Shown here piece by piece: positions 11,351-23,489 of a DNA stretch of 64,000 bases. The DNA lies in contig MCGE01000005.1 of the NCBI GenBank assembly GCA_002105175.1, positions 1,860,001 to 1,924,000 of the forward strand, written 5' to 3'. Under the pieces are notes generated by a model. That model worked only from the letters and a program-made list of their open reading frames with translations. It was not told where the DNA came from and did no database searches. Each line of letters opens with the position of its first letter. The first letter of the stretch is position 1. Source of the DNA: Absidia repens (taxonomy: Eukaryota; Mucoromycota; Mucoromycetes; Mucorales; Cunninghamellaceae). The position numbers were made by a program, and so were the translations under genes.

Positions 11351-11783
11351 TCAACAATGTCTATACCCCCGCCTCCTCTCTGCCACCCAGTGGGTTAATT
11401 TATCACTTTCAGCGGTATATGTCCATAGGTACAAAAAGAAAAAGCTACACCCGCCTCAAGATTGTACATCTGCAAAAAAAATTTGATCACTAGTAAAAGC
11501 GGTTCAATCATTTATTCAAAAAACAATCATTATCTTTATTATTTTAAAATAAAACAGAAGTAGTAGGGGAAATAAAAAGAGAAATAATAATGATAATAAC
11601 GAAATAAGCTAAAGGTATGATATTGGCAAACAATAAATAGATAAAGGTGGAGGGGGGAGAGAGTAGAAGGATAGATCAATACTATCGATCATACAAAAAA
11701 AAAAGGGGGGTGAAGGAGACACACACACAAATATAAAAAAATCATCTAAAGAATCGATCTTCCGAATGTTGACAACGAATATC

Positions 11784-14504
11784 CTAGTTGAAGCTACGAC
11801 CGTTGGATAAGGCAACATACAGGTCATCAATTTCCTTCTTGTAGGCTTTGTAGGCAGTTTCACGTTTAAGTTTGAAGGTAGGAGTCAGTAGGTCATTTTC
11901 AATAGAGAATTCTTCAGAAGACACGTGGATAGCGCGCATTTGTTCAAAGCCTTTGAGGTCATTTTCCTTGCCAAAAGCCACCAAAGTCTTGAGTAATTCA
12001 GCCTTGACAGCATCCGAACGGTAAATATCTTGTCCATCCGCCAAGTTCTTTGCCCAGTTTCCAAAAGTGTCCTTGTCCGGTACCACTACAGCAACCAAGG
12101 AAGCTTGTAAAGAGTTCCCATAGATGAACGCTTGAGCGACCAATTCATGTTTTTGATAGACACCTTCGATCTTTTCAGGAGCCACATATTCACCTTGAGA
12201 GAGTTTGAAGATGTTCTTGAGACGATCGATGATGATCAAGCGACCAGTTTCATCAAATTTGCCGATATCCCCAGTGTGTAACCAGCCATCGGCATCCAAG
12301 GCTTCAGTTGTTTTTTCAGGTACCTTGTAATATTCGCGCATCACGGAATGGCCGCGGATACAGATTTCTCCCCGAGGTTGAGGCTTGTCAGTTGATAAAT
12401 ATTCCATGTCGGGTACATCCACTAATTTAATTTCAGAGCAAGGGAATGGAACACCAACAACACCAGATGTATTGTCGTTTGTCAATGTCAAACAACCACC
12501 ACAGAAGTTTTCGGTTTGTCCATATCCTTCATACACACTAGCTGAGAAACAAATACGCATAAAGTCCATCACATCAGGCGAAACAGGTGCTGAACCACTG
12601 AGAATAAAACGAATTCGTCCTCCTAATTTAGCCCGTACCTGTAGAAAGAAAGAAAAATAACAGTCTGGTAAATATATTTGTTCTTTGAAAAAGTACTCAT
12701 CTCTTTTTTTTTTCCTGCTTACTTGACCAAACACAAGTCGATCCCATAACCAATGGTGGACAGTTTTATCGAGATAGGATTTCTTGGAGTTGAATGCCCT
12801 GAAGAATAGATAGCTACTAAGACCACCCTTTGCCTTGACACCAGCGAACACTTTATCATAAATACGATTGAATAAACGAGGTACGGCACAAAAGACGGTA
12901 GGTTTCAATTCCGCAATGTCATCCAAAAGCTTGGCAGTGTCGCCCTAAGTAAAAAATAAGAAAAAAAGAGAAGCTTAGTTTTGACATGATCTACTATTGA
13001 TCGTTTTGTTTTTTCCATACCTGATAATATCCAATAGAAGCACCCCGATACACATGTAGTCCCATGGCGACTCGCTCGAAAACATGCGACAATGGAAGGA
13101 AAGAAATATAACAATCAGTAGAAGTGACCTGGGCAAAAGTACCGATGTCACCGACAGCAGCAGCACCGTAAATGGCAGCAACACAGTTTGCTTGAGTCGA
13201 GACAGCGCCCTTAGGAACACCGGTTGTACCACTAAAATGAGAGCGCTTTTTAGAGTTTTTCCATATTCTTTTTTTGTCTATAAACGTTTTTGTCATCATT
13301 TTTTTACCTGGTGTAGCAAATGGTAGCGATATCATCAGCGGTGGGGAGAGCACTTTCTTCCGTGATTTCAGAACCAAGAGCTTCCACTTGTTCAAAGGTA
13401 TGGACAGTCAAACCAGCTTGCTCAGCATTTTGTTTTTCAGTTGAATCCACAGTGCTGTTCATGATGACCACATGCTTGATGGTAGGTAATCGGTCCTTCA
13501 ATTGTGTGATGTTCTTGAGCTTATCGGCAGTAGTAACGATGTATTCCATTTCCGTTTGGTTGACAATGTATTCCATGGCTTCCGCACCGAGAGTGTCGTA
13601 CAGCGCAACAATGATAAATGCTTGACGGTAACTTGCTTGTTCAGAAATAGTCTAAAAAAGAATGAAGATCCCCACGAGTCCCCGACAAAAAAAAAAAAAA
13701 AAAAAGAAGGTTAGATATATTTTTCTTGTCCATGAGATCGTACTAAAAGGAACCCCATTCTTTTTTTTTTTTTACTCTGCCCCTAAACTTACCCATTCCG
13801 GTCGGTTAATAGCGTAAATACCAAGCGCTTTTTGACGACCCAAACCAAGTTTCAACATGCCTTTGCCAAAATTTTCCACACGTACACGCACTTCTTTGTG
13901 ACTTTGCCAAACATATTCCTTTGCTTCCCCGTTTTCTATACGTCGGACACCCAAGAATGGATTATCTAATAAAAATAAAAAATAAAAGTCAGTGTCAAGA
14001 GATCCAGCATCATAATCGATTTCCCCCTTGATCATCATCCATGACCTGCTCCAAACTCTTACCCCCCTATTTTCTATTCACACACTATGCCCTTCGTCCC
14101 CCTTTCCTTCCGATATCTCCCTTGATGATGACTATACTACAATAACCGAGTACATTCATAGCCATCATCATTACCCAGTAAACGCGTTATCCAAACACGG
14201 TCTTTTGCCAGTCTTACATGCAGATGTAGCCACTTCTCTGCATACACTCCCATTGCGAACACACATGTCCCACATATCCCGTCTTTTCCCATCGCTAACT
14301 GCATTCCCAAATAAATGTCCAAAAGATCAACGTACCACCACCAGCTTTGTTGCCATTAAGATATAAGTCCCAAAGAGTATAGATTTGGTCTGGGTGATCC
14401 AATAGCTTGTCAGCGAATTTGAAGTGACGCATGACCGCTGTTTCCCCAGATTTCTTTTCGATGCCCTGTGCAGGGACAGTATATGGAGGGTTATATGTTG
14501 CCAT
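11784..14504 (-). CDS. Long-chain fatty acid CoA ligase (FAA1/LACS type)
   Basis: Six exons on the minus strand (14504-14336, 13965-13793, 13651-13308, 13231-13021, 12944-12723, 12638-11784) join to 657 residues, normal for the family. The AMP-binding motif 'TSGTTGVPKGA' is at about residues 228-238, split by an intron. 'PLSHVFER', the adenylate-site 'YEGYGQTE', 'GWLHTGDIG' and the fatty-acyl-CoA-synthetase signature 'DRLKNIFKLSQGEYVAPE' follow in order. It activates long-chain fatty acids with ATP and CoA for lipid synthesis, protein acylation or beta-oxidation. There is no clear PTS1 at the C terminus (...GRSFN) and no obvious transmembrane anchor, so peroxisomal targeting is not indicated. 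Intron 1 is long for this region (370 bp). It is divergent from the Sec2-like gene, with about 1.35 kb between start codons. Confidence 0.93.
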
Positions 14505-15850
14505 AATAGTAATAAAAAATAAATAAATAAAAAACGCTAGATGTAAAGAAGAGAGAAAAAGAGGATTAAAAAAAAAAAAAAAAAAAAGGAAGAAAAGAAA
14601 AGGACGCAGTTTCGACTTGAGAAAATAAAATGTTTTTTGGGGGAAATCAACAGGTGCGAATTCGTATCAATGGGGTTGAAGGAAAAATTTAGAGTGTGTC
14701 GGAATGTAAAATGTCTCGAGAGAGGGAAAAAAAAGGTCCGGTGTAACATAAAAGGAAATGTGAAAGAAAAAGTTGGCATGACTTCAGTTTTCAAAGTGTT
14801 CAAAGTAGATGAACTGGATGCTCTATATAGTGCCTTGTGATATCCGTAATGAAACCTTCTTTCTTTTTTAAAGAAAAAAAAAAAAAAAAAAAGAGAGACA
14901 ATGCAAAAATAAAGGTAAAAGTCATTATGATACTGTAACGTAGTGAAATAATTCGACTTCGGGTATCCTCCGCTTATCATTCGTAATATGCTTTTTGTAT
15001 ATTGAAAAGGCATTAAAATTTCACTAACCAGGGGTTACTACAGTATCACATCCTATTACAGCATATCGCATCAATCATCTTATTTGATTTACGCATCCAG
15101 TGCCCCATCACCACATGAAAAAAAGGAATGTTTGTTTAGTCAGTGCAATCAGTATAAATAACGCAACACTTCACATATGTTATAGTATTTCATATATCTA
15201 GTTTATATACACTCATATATACATAAGATATTTATAGTTACGAATCCTGAGTTGGTTTTGGCATTTTGTAACAAGAAGTTTTGTCACTTCCTTTCCTTCT
15301 TCGTTTCACCTCTGACAAAAGTGGGTTCTACGAATCAAAGTTAGCGAAGCATCACGGGCCACACCCTTTTAGTTTATGTATCACGAAAGTCTTGTCACAA
15401 ATTTCTTGGGTTACTCCAATGGGAATCAAAAAGTGACTTTCCGATCAAGCAAAATAAGCTTCTGTTTGATTTATAAATATCATCAGTGCGTAGAAAGGCG
15501 GGACGGGTTGGTGGGGTCATGTGTATTGGATAAAGAGACAGATGATACCGGAGTTTAAAGTGAGAGTAATAATGCTAGCTCCTTCCCATATTTCAATAAG
15601 GATAAAGTAAATATTGAGGCATACCATCCAGATAATTTTGATCAGACTGTATGTAATCTCTGGACACTAGCGGGTTTTTAATTATTCTTTTTCCAATCTC
15701 CCTAAAAGTCCTCCTTGCTTTGACACTCCATTTAAATTTCATCTTTCCACCTTGGATTTATTATTATCACTCTTTTGTCCATATCTTGCCTTTCACTCCT
15801 TTACCTTTGATTATTTATCCCACTTCCACTCTTTTTTATACGTTATATAC
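14505..15850. promoter_or_regulatory. Divergent intergenic region, acyl-CoA synthetase (-) / Sec2-like (+)
   Basis: About 1.35 kb between two outward-facing start codons. It contains two A-tracts (14569-14587 and 14874-14892), pyrimidine-rich stretches just upstream of both starts, and a moderately GC-balanced segment at 14630-14830 with no homologue I recognise. No copy of the dispersed element is present. No specific operator could be assigned. Confidence 0.45.
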
Positions 15851-17518
15851 ATGATCGGCACCTTATCTCTCATGCACCGTCATCAAGAAACAATCGCTTT
15901 ACCGCCCTGTGACTCATGCGATCAGTGGGAACGACATTATGCTATTCAGTCTAACAAATTGGATCAGCTCGAAAAACAGCTAGTCGATCGAGATCAGCAA
16001 CTAGCGCGACTTGATCAAGACATGCAACACCTCAATGCCAAATACGTGTCTGCCATCGATCGTATGGCCGATATTCAACATGACAAGGATCTCGTTGAAC
16101 ATGATTTGGAAGAGCTCTCCTGCAAACTTTTTGAAGAAGCGAATGGTATGGTGGCCATTGAGAAAAAGGAAAAATCGATACTGGAAACACAACTGAAAGC
16201 GACACAGCAGCAATTGTTGGATGAACAGGCTCAACTCAAGGAACTCCGCCAACGGCTTTTGGATTGGGATGCTGCTGATGAACAACACAAACAACAAAGA
16301 AATAACCCACTTGCCAAATCAAAGAAACAACAACAACAACAACAGCAACAGCGCAAAAAAATGACAATGAACAGCAAAAGAAAACCACAACATTACGGCT
16401 CCTTAGCAACTATTCAACACAACGACGACGACAAGACGCTTTGCAACGATGATGATACGTATGACGATAGTGCTGGAGACGATGAAGATGTAGATGGCAG
16501 CAGCTCTGAAGAAGATACATGGCAAGATGCTAACGACGGCAGTTTGGAAGATCCTGAAATGCGTGCCCATCATGATTTAGCGCTACTTCATGGAGTTTCC
16601 CCATTGTCATCCTACAATGACACCACGAACACGACCAAGTCACGCCCAGTACCCTCTCTTCAGTATACAAATCTCCCAACCATCGATAAGGTCCAGCTGG
16701 AGGCATTTCAGCAATTTGTCCAAGTCGCCGGTACCATGCCCCTGAAGAAATTATCACAAATCACTTATCTCAAATACTGCCAACTTGAAGATGTGGAGCC
16801 TTGTTTACGATTTGGCCCCCATTCTCGACTATCGACGAAAAAAATGGTGAGCCATCTATTGCATCAATCTTGTTTTATCCAACACATGTGCCTAGATTCC
16901 TGTGAATGGAATCCCACCACTCCTACCACTGCCACCGCCATCCCGGTCGATCAACCTATCCTTCCTTCATCCGTTTCCCAGCGGCCTTTGTTATGGGATC
17001 GATGGTACTCATTTGCAGCAACAACCAACGTATCAATGACCATGACATGTGTCGCGTGCGGTCGATCTTGCAACAATCGTGCTGACCTCTCCTCATTTTA
17101 TCAATTCAAAATGAACGAAAACGATACGTGGTTACCCATGGATCAGTATTGCCGGGACCGCCTTGTCGCTGTATGTGAATTCTTTGTATTTATTCGCAAC
17201 ATTCATTTAAGGCTCTATTCGCACCGCACCATTGATGACCTTTATTCAGAAAACATTCGACTACGTTTGCAAATGTTCTATTCACGGTAAAAAAAAAAAA
17301 AAAAAAAGGGGGGGGGAAACAACAATGAAGATAAATAGAGAAAATGACTCACTTTTCTTTTGAATTCATTTTTTCAATATAGTATGGGCGCCTTACCGAT
17401 AATATTAAATGGAATGGGATTGAATGCCGATTCAGTAGGTAAAGCATGCCCTCCCTTAGATCGAGATGATGTGTCTGATGGATCTCTGTCAAGTTATTGT
17501 CCAGCAACACCAAAATGA
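15851..17518 (+). CDS. SEC2: Sec2/Rabin8-type Rab GDP/GTP exchange factor
   Basis: Two exons (15851-17286, 17383-17518) give 523 residues. An N-terminal coiled coil (about residues 25-150) includes 'DLEELSCKLFEEANGMVA', the hallmark of the Sec2p/Rabin8 GEF domain that opens Rab8/Sec4 by parallel coiled-coil contacts. A Q-rich and very acidic low-complexity middle (about 155-250) follows. The C-terminal part carries 'CVACGRSC' and 'CRDRLVAVCEFFVFIRNIHL', matching the conserved Cys-containing C-terminal region of fungal Sec2 and animal Rab3IL1/Rabin8. Family knowledge places it on secretory vesicles, activating Sec4 upstream of the exocyst at hyphal tips. I chose the ATG at 15851. An in-frame ATG at 15752 would add 33 mostly hydrophobic residues that look like leader sequence. 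Confidence 0.88.
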
Positions 17519-18554
17519 CCCCCCCTTTCCCCATTCTCTCTCTTATCGCAAATGCCTAGTATCTTATTCCCATAGTTTAGTTATCCACCCCCCTTCATTC
17601 TTTTTAATTCCTTTCCCCCCCTTTTTTTTTTTTATTATATTACTTGTTACAACCTTGTATTTTTACAACGATCACTATTCCGTTTTTTCAATAAACTTGA
17701 ATTTACAAACAAAATACTGTAGGAGCTCGCAATAGCAATATTAACAAAAAAACAAAATTGCAACGTTATTATGTGTAATATTGTTATTCTGACATGTGTA
17801 GTCATGACATATATACGATGGCTGAAGCGTTTTTTTTTTTTTGTTTTGTAGTATGAGGACTGAAGCACAACAACAGGCCACAGAAAATATTTAAACGCCG
17901 CCCACGTGAAATTTACTTTTTTCTCGTTTTTATTTTTCCGCTCTCTTTTTTTTCGCTTTTCTTTTTCTCCTTTTTTTTTTTTTTGTTTTCTTTTCTTTTC
18001 TCCACCATTCAACTTCTTTGCGGTTGTGGTAATCTTAGGTTAGTGTCAGGCCTAGTTTAGAAGGGTTTTCAGATCAGGAATTACATCATGCATGGGGAAA
18101 TCTTTTCATTTTGGATTTAGGATATTAGGACCACCATTAGTTGACTTTTTGGAGCCTTCATTAGCTTAGTTTAGTGTTAGTTTGTCCATAGTTTGTATTT
18201 ATATGACTGAATAAAATATATTTTGCTTTACATACCTCAATGAAAAATGTTTGCAATAGTGTCTTTCATGCATTGTGCAATAGATTCCTTTTTTACTACC
18301 ATCACCACTACTTTAGATTAGGATTGACAGTTGCCATGCTTCAATAAAAGATATCCATATTTTTCATGTCTTTTCTGCCTCGTACACTATACTCGTTTCC
18401 TATTCACACCACTTCCTTTATATTAGTGCTGACCATTCTTCAACTCCCCGAATAGTTTCCCTTATGCTACTTTCAACAGAACCTTTGTAGTATGTTTTCG
18501 ATGTGTGTTGCTGGCGTGGGTTATATACACCTGGGAGTAATTCATTAGTGCATT

Positions 18555-18589
<35 letters not shown>

Positions 18590-18926
18590 CTAAACATATT
18601 GTCGATGCTGTAGAATGACTATATACACGGTCGAAACTCTACTGAACACCGGCCCCTCCCACAATTCACCGCTTGAAAGGTCTCGTTCCACCAATCAGCA
18701 CACCGTTTCCAGCTCTCTGGAGTTCAAAATAAAATGCTCTCTATCTAGCTCAAAACCTCTATCTCGCACATATATTAAGGGTCATCCATCCAAATTTACA
18801 TTCAACCTCTCCCCACTCTTAAAATGGATGGTGTCTAAGAAAGGTCCAGAAAAGTAAAATATTATCACATTCGAATTGCATATGCTATATAGCAACCAAC
18901 AATCAATGTTATACATTCGACATCTT

Positions 18927-18957
<31 letters not shown>

Positions 18958-19314
18958 TACATGAAAGATTATACATATACTCATAGTGATCATTTCTATT
19001 ATGTCATAAAATGAAATTGTAACAATAAACAATAAAAAACAATGATAACAACAGGAGATAGAAGACAAAGAATTGTTGGTAAATATTTGATTTTATTGGG
19101 CATAAAGTGGGCATTATAACATAAACATAAATGGTAAAAGTAGTATGTACAAATACGATAGAAAATATAAAAAAGGGCAAAGGCATAAAAAAGTAAGATA
19201 GTAAAGTATGTATGTATGTGTGTAAAATATATGTGTGTGCGTATGTATGTGTGCAGAAAAGGCATAGGGATTTCTAAAATTCTAAAAAAGGTACCAAGTG
19301 GAAGTGTAAGTCCA
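17519..19314. other. Intergenic region with one dispersed element copy
   Basis: It holds the 3' UTR of the Sec2-like gene (an 'AATAAAC' near 17690), the element copy at 17.88-18.56 kb, a T29 tract at 18558-18586 and a T tract near 18926-18949. A frame of 80 codons at 18615-18857 contains a 'CCAATCAG' sequence and has no recognisable homologue. The stretch 19000-19314 is the probable 3' region of the minus-strand gene that follows. Confidence 0.5.
17880..18560 (+). repeat. Dispersed element, subfamily 1 (copy 5)
   Basis: It starts with 'ATTTAAACGCCGCCCACGTG', a perfect CACGTG palindrome, then a pyrimidine-rich leader of about 90 bases. Next comes 'CACCATTCAACTTC', 'CTTAGGTTAGTGTCAGGCCT', 'AGTTTAGAAGGGTTTTCAGA' and a core at 18089-18103 mutated to 'GGGGAAATCTTTTC'. 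It continues with 'GGAGCCTTCATTAGCTTAGT' and 'TGAATAAAATATATTTTGC' (about 18210). The distal part ('ATGCTTCAATAAAAGATATC', 'GTTGCTGGCGTGGGTT') matches the 56.6-kb copy. It ends at a T29 tract. Confidence 0.65.
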
Positions 19315-20693
19315 TCAGTGGGATGAGGATGGGTCGTCGTTGCCACCAATGATATCCATCATAATGAATTGCATCAAGCTACAAGAAGGATCGTGCTGAC
19401 CATCATGAGGTTGACAATAGCCACAGTAATTGACCGGTTCGTCATCATCACCATTCAAGTTTTCTGGTGAGCGTAATGGTTTCGGCAATGTATAAGTCGA
19501 GGAGGTAGATGTAGTTGAGTCAGGAATAAAATGTGTGTCTTGGCGATAATATGTACTGTCAATAGCAGGTTGCTGTGGAATTGTCGTGGTACTGACTGAT
19601 CCATATGGTGCGTGATAATTATGTTGATGTTGATCCAGCTGTTGTTGTTGCTGCTGTTGTCGCTGTTGCTGCTGCAGTTGTTGATAACGAGAGGTATCGT
19701 CCGTCGAGAAAGGGTATTGGCCAATCATCCAATCAGTTGAAATAGAGTCCATTGAAGTCTGGGTTGGTCGTTGGTAGCTCACGTCAACTGAGTTCCTGTC
19801 GTTGGCGCTGTTGCTGTTAGATGAGCAAGCCGATATGGTTGTAGAGGGTAGTAAGGATGCAGTTTCCAGAGGTAAGGTGGTAAGCATGGATGTAAACGAA
19901 AAGGGAGAGCCATTACCAGACAATATGGGAGAATTTACCGGTGTATGGTTCGACAAATGAGGTGACGTCGTTTGCGGTATTATCAAGGCAGTCGTCGAAT
20001 CCATGGTAGTGATCGCTGTCAATAAAGGAAAAGTAGGGGTGTCGGTCGCAGTAACCATGACAGGTAAGGAGCGGCATGATCGGACGATTCGAGAATCTGC
20101 TGTTGAAGGCAAGATGATAGATGGGGCTACTGTGGCAAGGGTTGTATCAACATCAAGTGCCGATCGTCTAGATCTTCTGCGAGGGGTCCAATGATTCCAT
20201 GTATGTCTTTGTCGTGGATGAAAGTTGTGTTTAGGATGTGGTGCTTGTGACGGTACAATGGGTGTCATAGGAGCAATGTCAGCTTGGTTTGGGGGTGATG
20301 ATGAAGAAGAAGAAGAAGAAGAGTTACTTGATCCAGATAAAGGTGACTGTGGGCTGCTTCGATTTTGACCTATAGAAGCCATCAAAACAAAAATTAATGT
20401 ATATGATAATCAAAGTGCCTTTCTTCCTTTTTCTTCAGGGTACCTTCAATAACGACATTTGTAGAAGATGTAGGTCGAGGTCGAGCAGGTAACAATCGTC
20501 GTCTAACAGCCCAGGCAAATCTAGAAGCACGAGATGTATGGTGATCACGTTGTTGAGGTTCATTCTGTTGTTGACGTCGTTCGAGACAGCGATTGTGATG
20601 AGCAGTAAATCCAGCATTTCTGAATCCGCGTTGGTCGTATGCAGGGAATTCTTGATTGCAAATTGGACATCTTATCTTTATTGCCGCCGACAT
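19315..20693 (-). CDS. Unrecognised protein: N-terminal C-x2-C...H-x3-C finger plus long low-complexity region
   Basis: Two exons (20693-20444 and 20369-19315) give 434 residues. The first 35 residues hold 'RCPICNQEFPAYDQRGF' followed by a helix with 'HHNRCLE', a C-X2-C...H-X3-C zinc-ribbon-like or CCHC-like finger. It is followed by Arg-rich sequence that could act as a nuclear signal. The remaining 350 residues are Ser/Thr/Pro-rich with a Gln-rich block (about residues 310-330, encoded at 19630-19680). A short acidic region precedes the C-terminal 'NYCGYCQPHDGQHDPSC', a possible second metal site. I do not recognise the family. Finger, basic patch and disordered Q/S-rich tail would fit a transcription or chromatin regulator, but that is only inference. 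Confidence 0.65.
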
Positions 20694-20960
20694 GATTCAA
20701 ATCAAGATGGTTGGTTGGTGGGTTGGTCAACAGGGTGTAAAGGAATAATGAGGATGCGTGGAAGGAAGGGAGAAATATTAATAAACCACTATGGGGGAAA
20801 GGAATGGGAAGAAGAAAGGATAATTGGCACAATTTTGGAAGATAATAAGATATAAATGAGCGTGATGTGTCGATAAAGAATAAAAAGGACCAAGATCAAA
20901 TAAAGAAAAAGTAAACAACTGAAGATACAAAGAGCACAATGGAATAAGGGTCCAAACAAT

Positions 20961-21496
20961 TCAATCATCCTCTTCTGTTCCGAGCTGGATCATAACCCGT
21001 GACCATTTTCTATGGCTTGCCCAATCAATGTCACTTTCCAAGATCAATCCCTAAACAAACAAATTAAAAAGAAAAGAAGTGAAAGATCGTTAGAAATGGG
21101 TAAGTATATTCAGATCATTGTTGTTGTTGTTGTTGTTTTACTATAAGCACATTTTTCGCAATTTCTAATCGGTTCAGGACATCATGTAGTCTAAAAATAA
21201 GTCAATCAAAAAGTACAATGAAAGGTCAGAAGTTATCCATAATGACATAATACCATATACCTAATACACTTTGCTCTTTTTAACTTACTTTTCAATGGCC
21301 TTTTCGGTCGTGTGTTGTGACGATGATACACTTTGAGCTTGAGCTTGACTTTGTATCAATGGTTCTTGTGCTGCTTGTCGTTCCACTCTCTGTTGAGTCG
21401 TTCCCAAGCGTGTCCACAGTTGCTGATTTTCTTGATATTTTGCTACAAAGAATATCATTACGGAATATACCAGTTAATACTGATTTCATGATATCA

Positions 21497-21536
<40 letters not shown>

Positions 21537-22056
21537 TACTTATGGTTTGACTATGCAGATGTGCTACTTGTTTTTGTATGTTGGCCAATTGGTCCAAAAG
21601 TTGCATTTCTTCTACCACCAGCTTGTCGCGCTTCATTAAAAAACCCTGTATTTGTAATCTGCGCCAATAAATCACTAAGTAAAGTGACAAGTAGAAAGGA
21701 TAGGGGTTCTTGTCTACTTACGCTTCTGTATTACGGAAGTCATCATTATGCTGAGGATACTGAGCTGCAACAGAATAATGATTGTCGTCCAGATTGATAC
21801 CCATTCGATCCTTACTAAGATTGAACTGAGTCATAATATCCATGCTAACCCGAAGAGAATCCACGCGTTCGAGACAATGTTGCACTTGTTCCTCTATTTG
21901 ATCGTCGTTGAATTCTTCCACCGTTCTTTTCATGGTCGCGAAAGATTCATAGTCTTGTTTACGTTGTTCTATTTGCCGTTCTAACCATGCGATTTCCATT
22001 TGATTATCCAGAATGAGTTGTTCCTTCTTTGATAGTAAAGATGTAGCTTCTTCCAT
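20961..22056 (-). CDS. Coiled-coil protein, CENP-H/Fta3-like kinetochore subunit (tentative)
   Basis: Five exons (22056-21722, 21658-21540, 21442-21289, 21190-21139, 21050-20961) give 249 residues. Nearly the whole protein is predicted helix with heptad-like patterns. The short last exon encodes 'GLILESDIDWASHRKWSRVM', which resembles the conserved CENP-H C terminus (QALI..SGVNWA.D..L...VLQLE); the exon before it reads 'RLEIAKNVLI'. CENP-H is a subunit of the inner-kinetochore CCAN complex at centromeres. An unrelated coiled-coil protein, or CENP-K, cannot be excluded. A 33-T run on the plus strand (21501-21533) lies in intron 2, immediately after the donor on the sense strand as poly(A). Confidence 0.5.
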
Positions 22057-22576
22057 AATAATGTTGTATTTTCGAGTGAGTTAGATCTCGAGGAAAAAAA
22101 AAAAAAAAAGAGGGAAGTCGAAAAAAAATTAGATGAGCAACATAATTCAATTCCCGCAGTGCTTTTTTTCTTTTTTTTTTTTGAATGCAAACCTTATACT
22201 GTTGAAAATAATACAAAAAAAGAAGCAGGAAAAAAAAATGTAGTTTGGGTGATCAAAATTACAAAAAAAATCATGTGAACATCTCAGGAGAAAATCGTCT
22301 CACCACTCGGGACATCTTCAGCATTATTTGTTTTCCCTTGGACGGGATATGAATATGATGCACTGGGCGACAGCGTTGACTGGTCGGGGGCTTGACTGGC
22401 CGAAATCTTCCGTGCAAAACGAATGGTAGAATTCTGAAGAAGAACATAAAAAAAAATATATCAGCTCATGGAACATAAACTTTTTCCCATATTTAAACAA
22501 CGATCCAGATGTGCATTATATAAAGGGTTGTCAACAGTGAAGAATATTCTATAATATAAATACAATATTACATAAA
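22057..22576. promoter_or_regulatory. Divergent region, CENP-H-like (-) / universal stress protein (+)
   Basis: 520 bp between outward-facing starts. The left part has A- and T-tracts (22095-22108, 22163-22180). The segment 22301-22449 is noticeably less AT-rich than its surroundings and is open on the minus strand behind a 'TTCTTCTTCAG' acceptor-like sequence; see the findings. No specific regulatory motif could be named. Confidence 0.35.
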
Positions 22577-23489
22577 ATGTCTGCCCCCCTTTCACCAGCA
22601 AGAATTGACGAAGACTTACCGACAGATTTTCTTCCTGTTGGGAATTTGCAAATTCAAGTACCAGAACGATCACGTATGAATAATATAACAAAAATAATGA
22701 TAGTGATAATAAATGGCGCACATCTAACAACTTACTCCTTCCACATTTATAGGTAAAATCGTGATTGCATACGATCATTCAGAAAATAGTGATGCCACTT
22801 TTGCCAAAGTCATTAAACTTGGTCTGGTTTGTCCATCTGATGCGCTATACATTGTCCATGTTATTGAACAAAAGGACATACAAAATCTTTTCACCAGTCC
22901 CTTCCAAACCGGAATGCCTCCGAATTGTGATGCTAGGTCAACGGTTCATTCTGTGACGGAAGGATTCTTGATCGAGCTGAAGACTTTGCTTTCAACAAAT
23001 GGGGTAAGTATGCATAGCAGTAGTCTGATCATAATCATACTGATATTTTCTTCTGGATAGTTCCACAATGTTACCACCGATGTAATTCTAGGCGATTCAA
23101 AGGAATCCTTGGTGGATTATTGTCGAGCAAATCAGCCTGATTTCCTCATTTGTAGTAGTCGTGGTCTCAACGTTGTAAAAAAGTAAGCGGTCCTCGAAAA
23201 AAAAAAAAAAGATGAGCGATATGCACTAACAATAACCATCCCATAGGGTTGTCATGGGATCCACATCTTCTTTCCTGACGAAAAACGTACCGTGTCCTGT
23301 GCTAATCTGTAAATTAACCGCTGAGGAAATAGATGAAAGAAAAAAATACGCAGGTGTCAAGAGATACCATTTTGAGCATTTACTTGGTAAGAAAAAAAAA
23401 TAGATACACACGGATATTACAATAACTATCATCATTGATAACTAACACTTCATTATTATATAGGAGCAATTAAAGCCAAGTACAAATAG
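22577..23489 (+). CDS. Universal stress protein (UspA-fold) family protein
   Basis: Exons 22577-22673, 22753-23003, 23061-23182, 23247-23386 and 23464-23489 join to 211 residues. After a 33-residue leader the UspA fold starts with 'KIVIAYDHSENSD' (beta-1 with the nucleotide-contacting Asp), then 'DALYIVHVIEQ'. Near the C terminus come 'DFLICSSRGLNVVKK', 'VVMGSTSSFLTKNVPCPVLI' and 'CKL', corresponding to the G-X2-G-X9-G(S/T) ATP-binding loop region. Here that loop reads SSRGL..VVMGSTSS. The family is implicated in stress responses, often as ATP- or AMP-binding proteins. The substrate is unknown. The start at 22577 has no rival in frame. It converges on the PAK kinase gene, 301 bp away. Confidence 0.85.

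Larger units (their letters stand above)
7396..11783. other. 4.4-kb repeat-rich region without a supported gene
   Basis: Between the FANCA-like gene and the acyl-CoA synthetase there is only AT-rich sequence with short non-coding frames. It contains three copies of the dispersed element, listed separately (8.30-8.64, 9.40-9.72 and 10.19-11.35 kb), homopolymer tracts (for example T runs at 8226-8243 and 9030-9050), and two copies of the 'CCCCAAGGGGC..CC' motif near 9015 and 9950. Frames such as 9466-9774 and 10801-10992 run straight through element sequence and look fortuitous. Confidence 0.6.

Noticed and set aside
18615..18857. 80-codon frame downstream of a dispersed element
   Set aside because: No recognisable homology, no introns or neighbours to support it, and low-complexity composition; kept only as intergenic.
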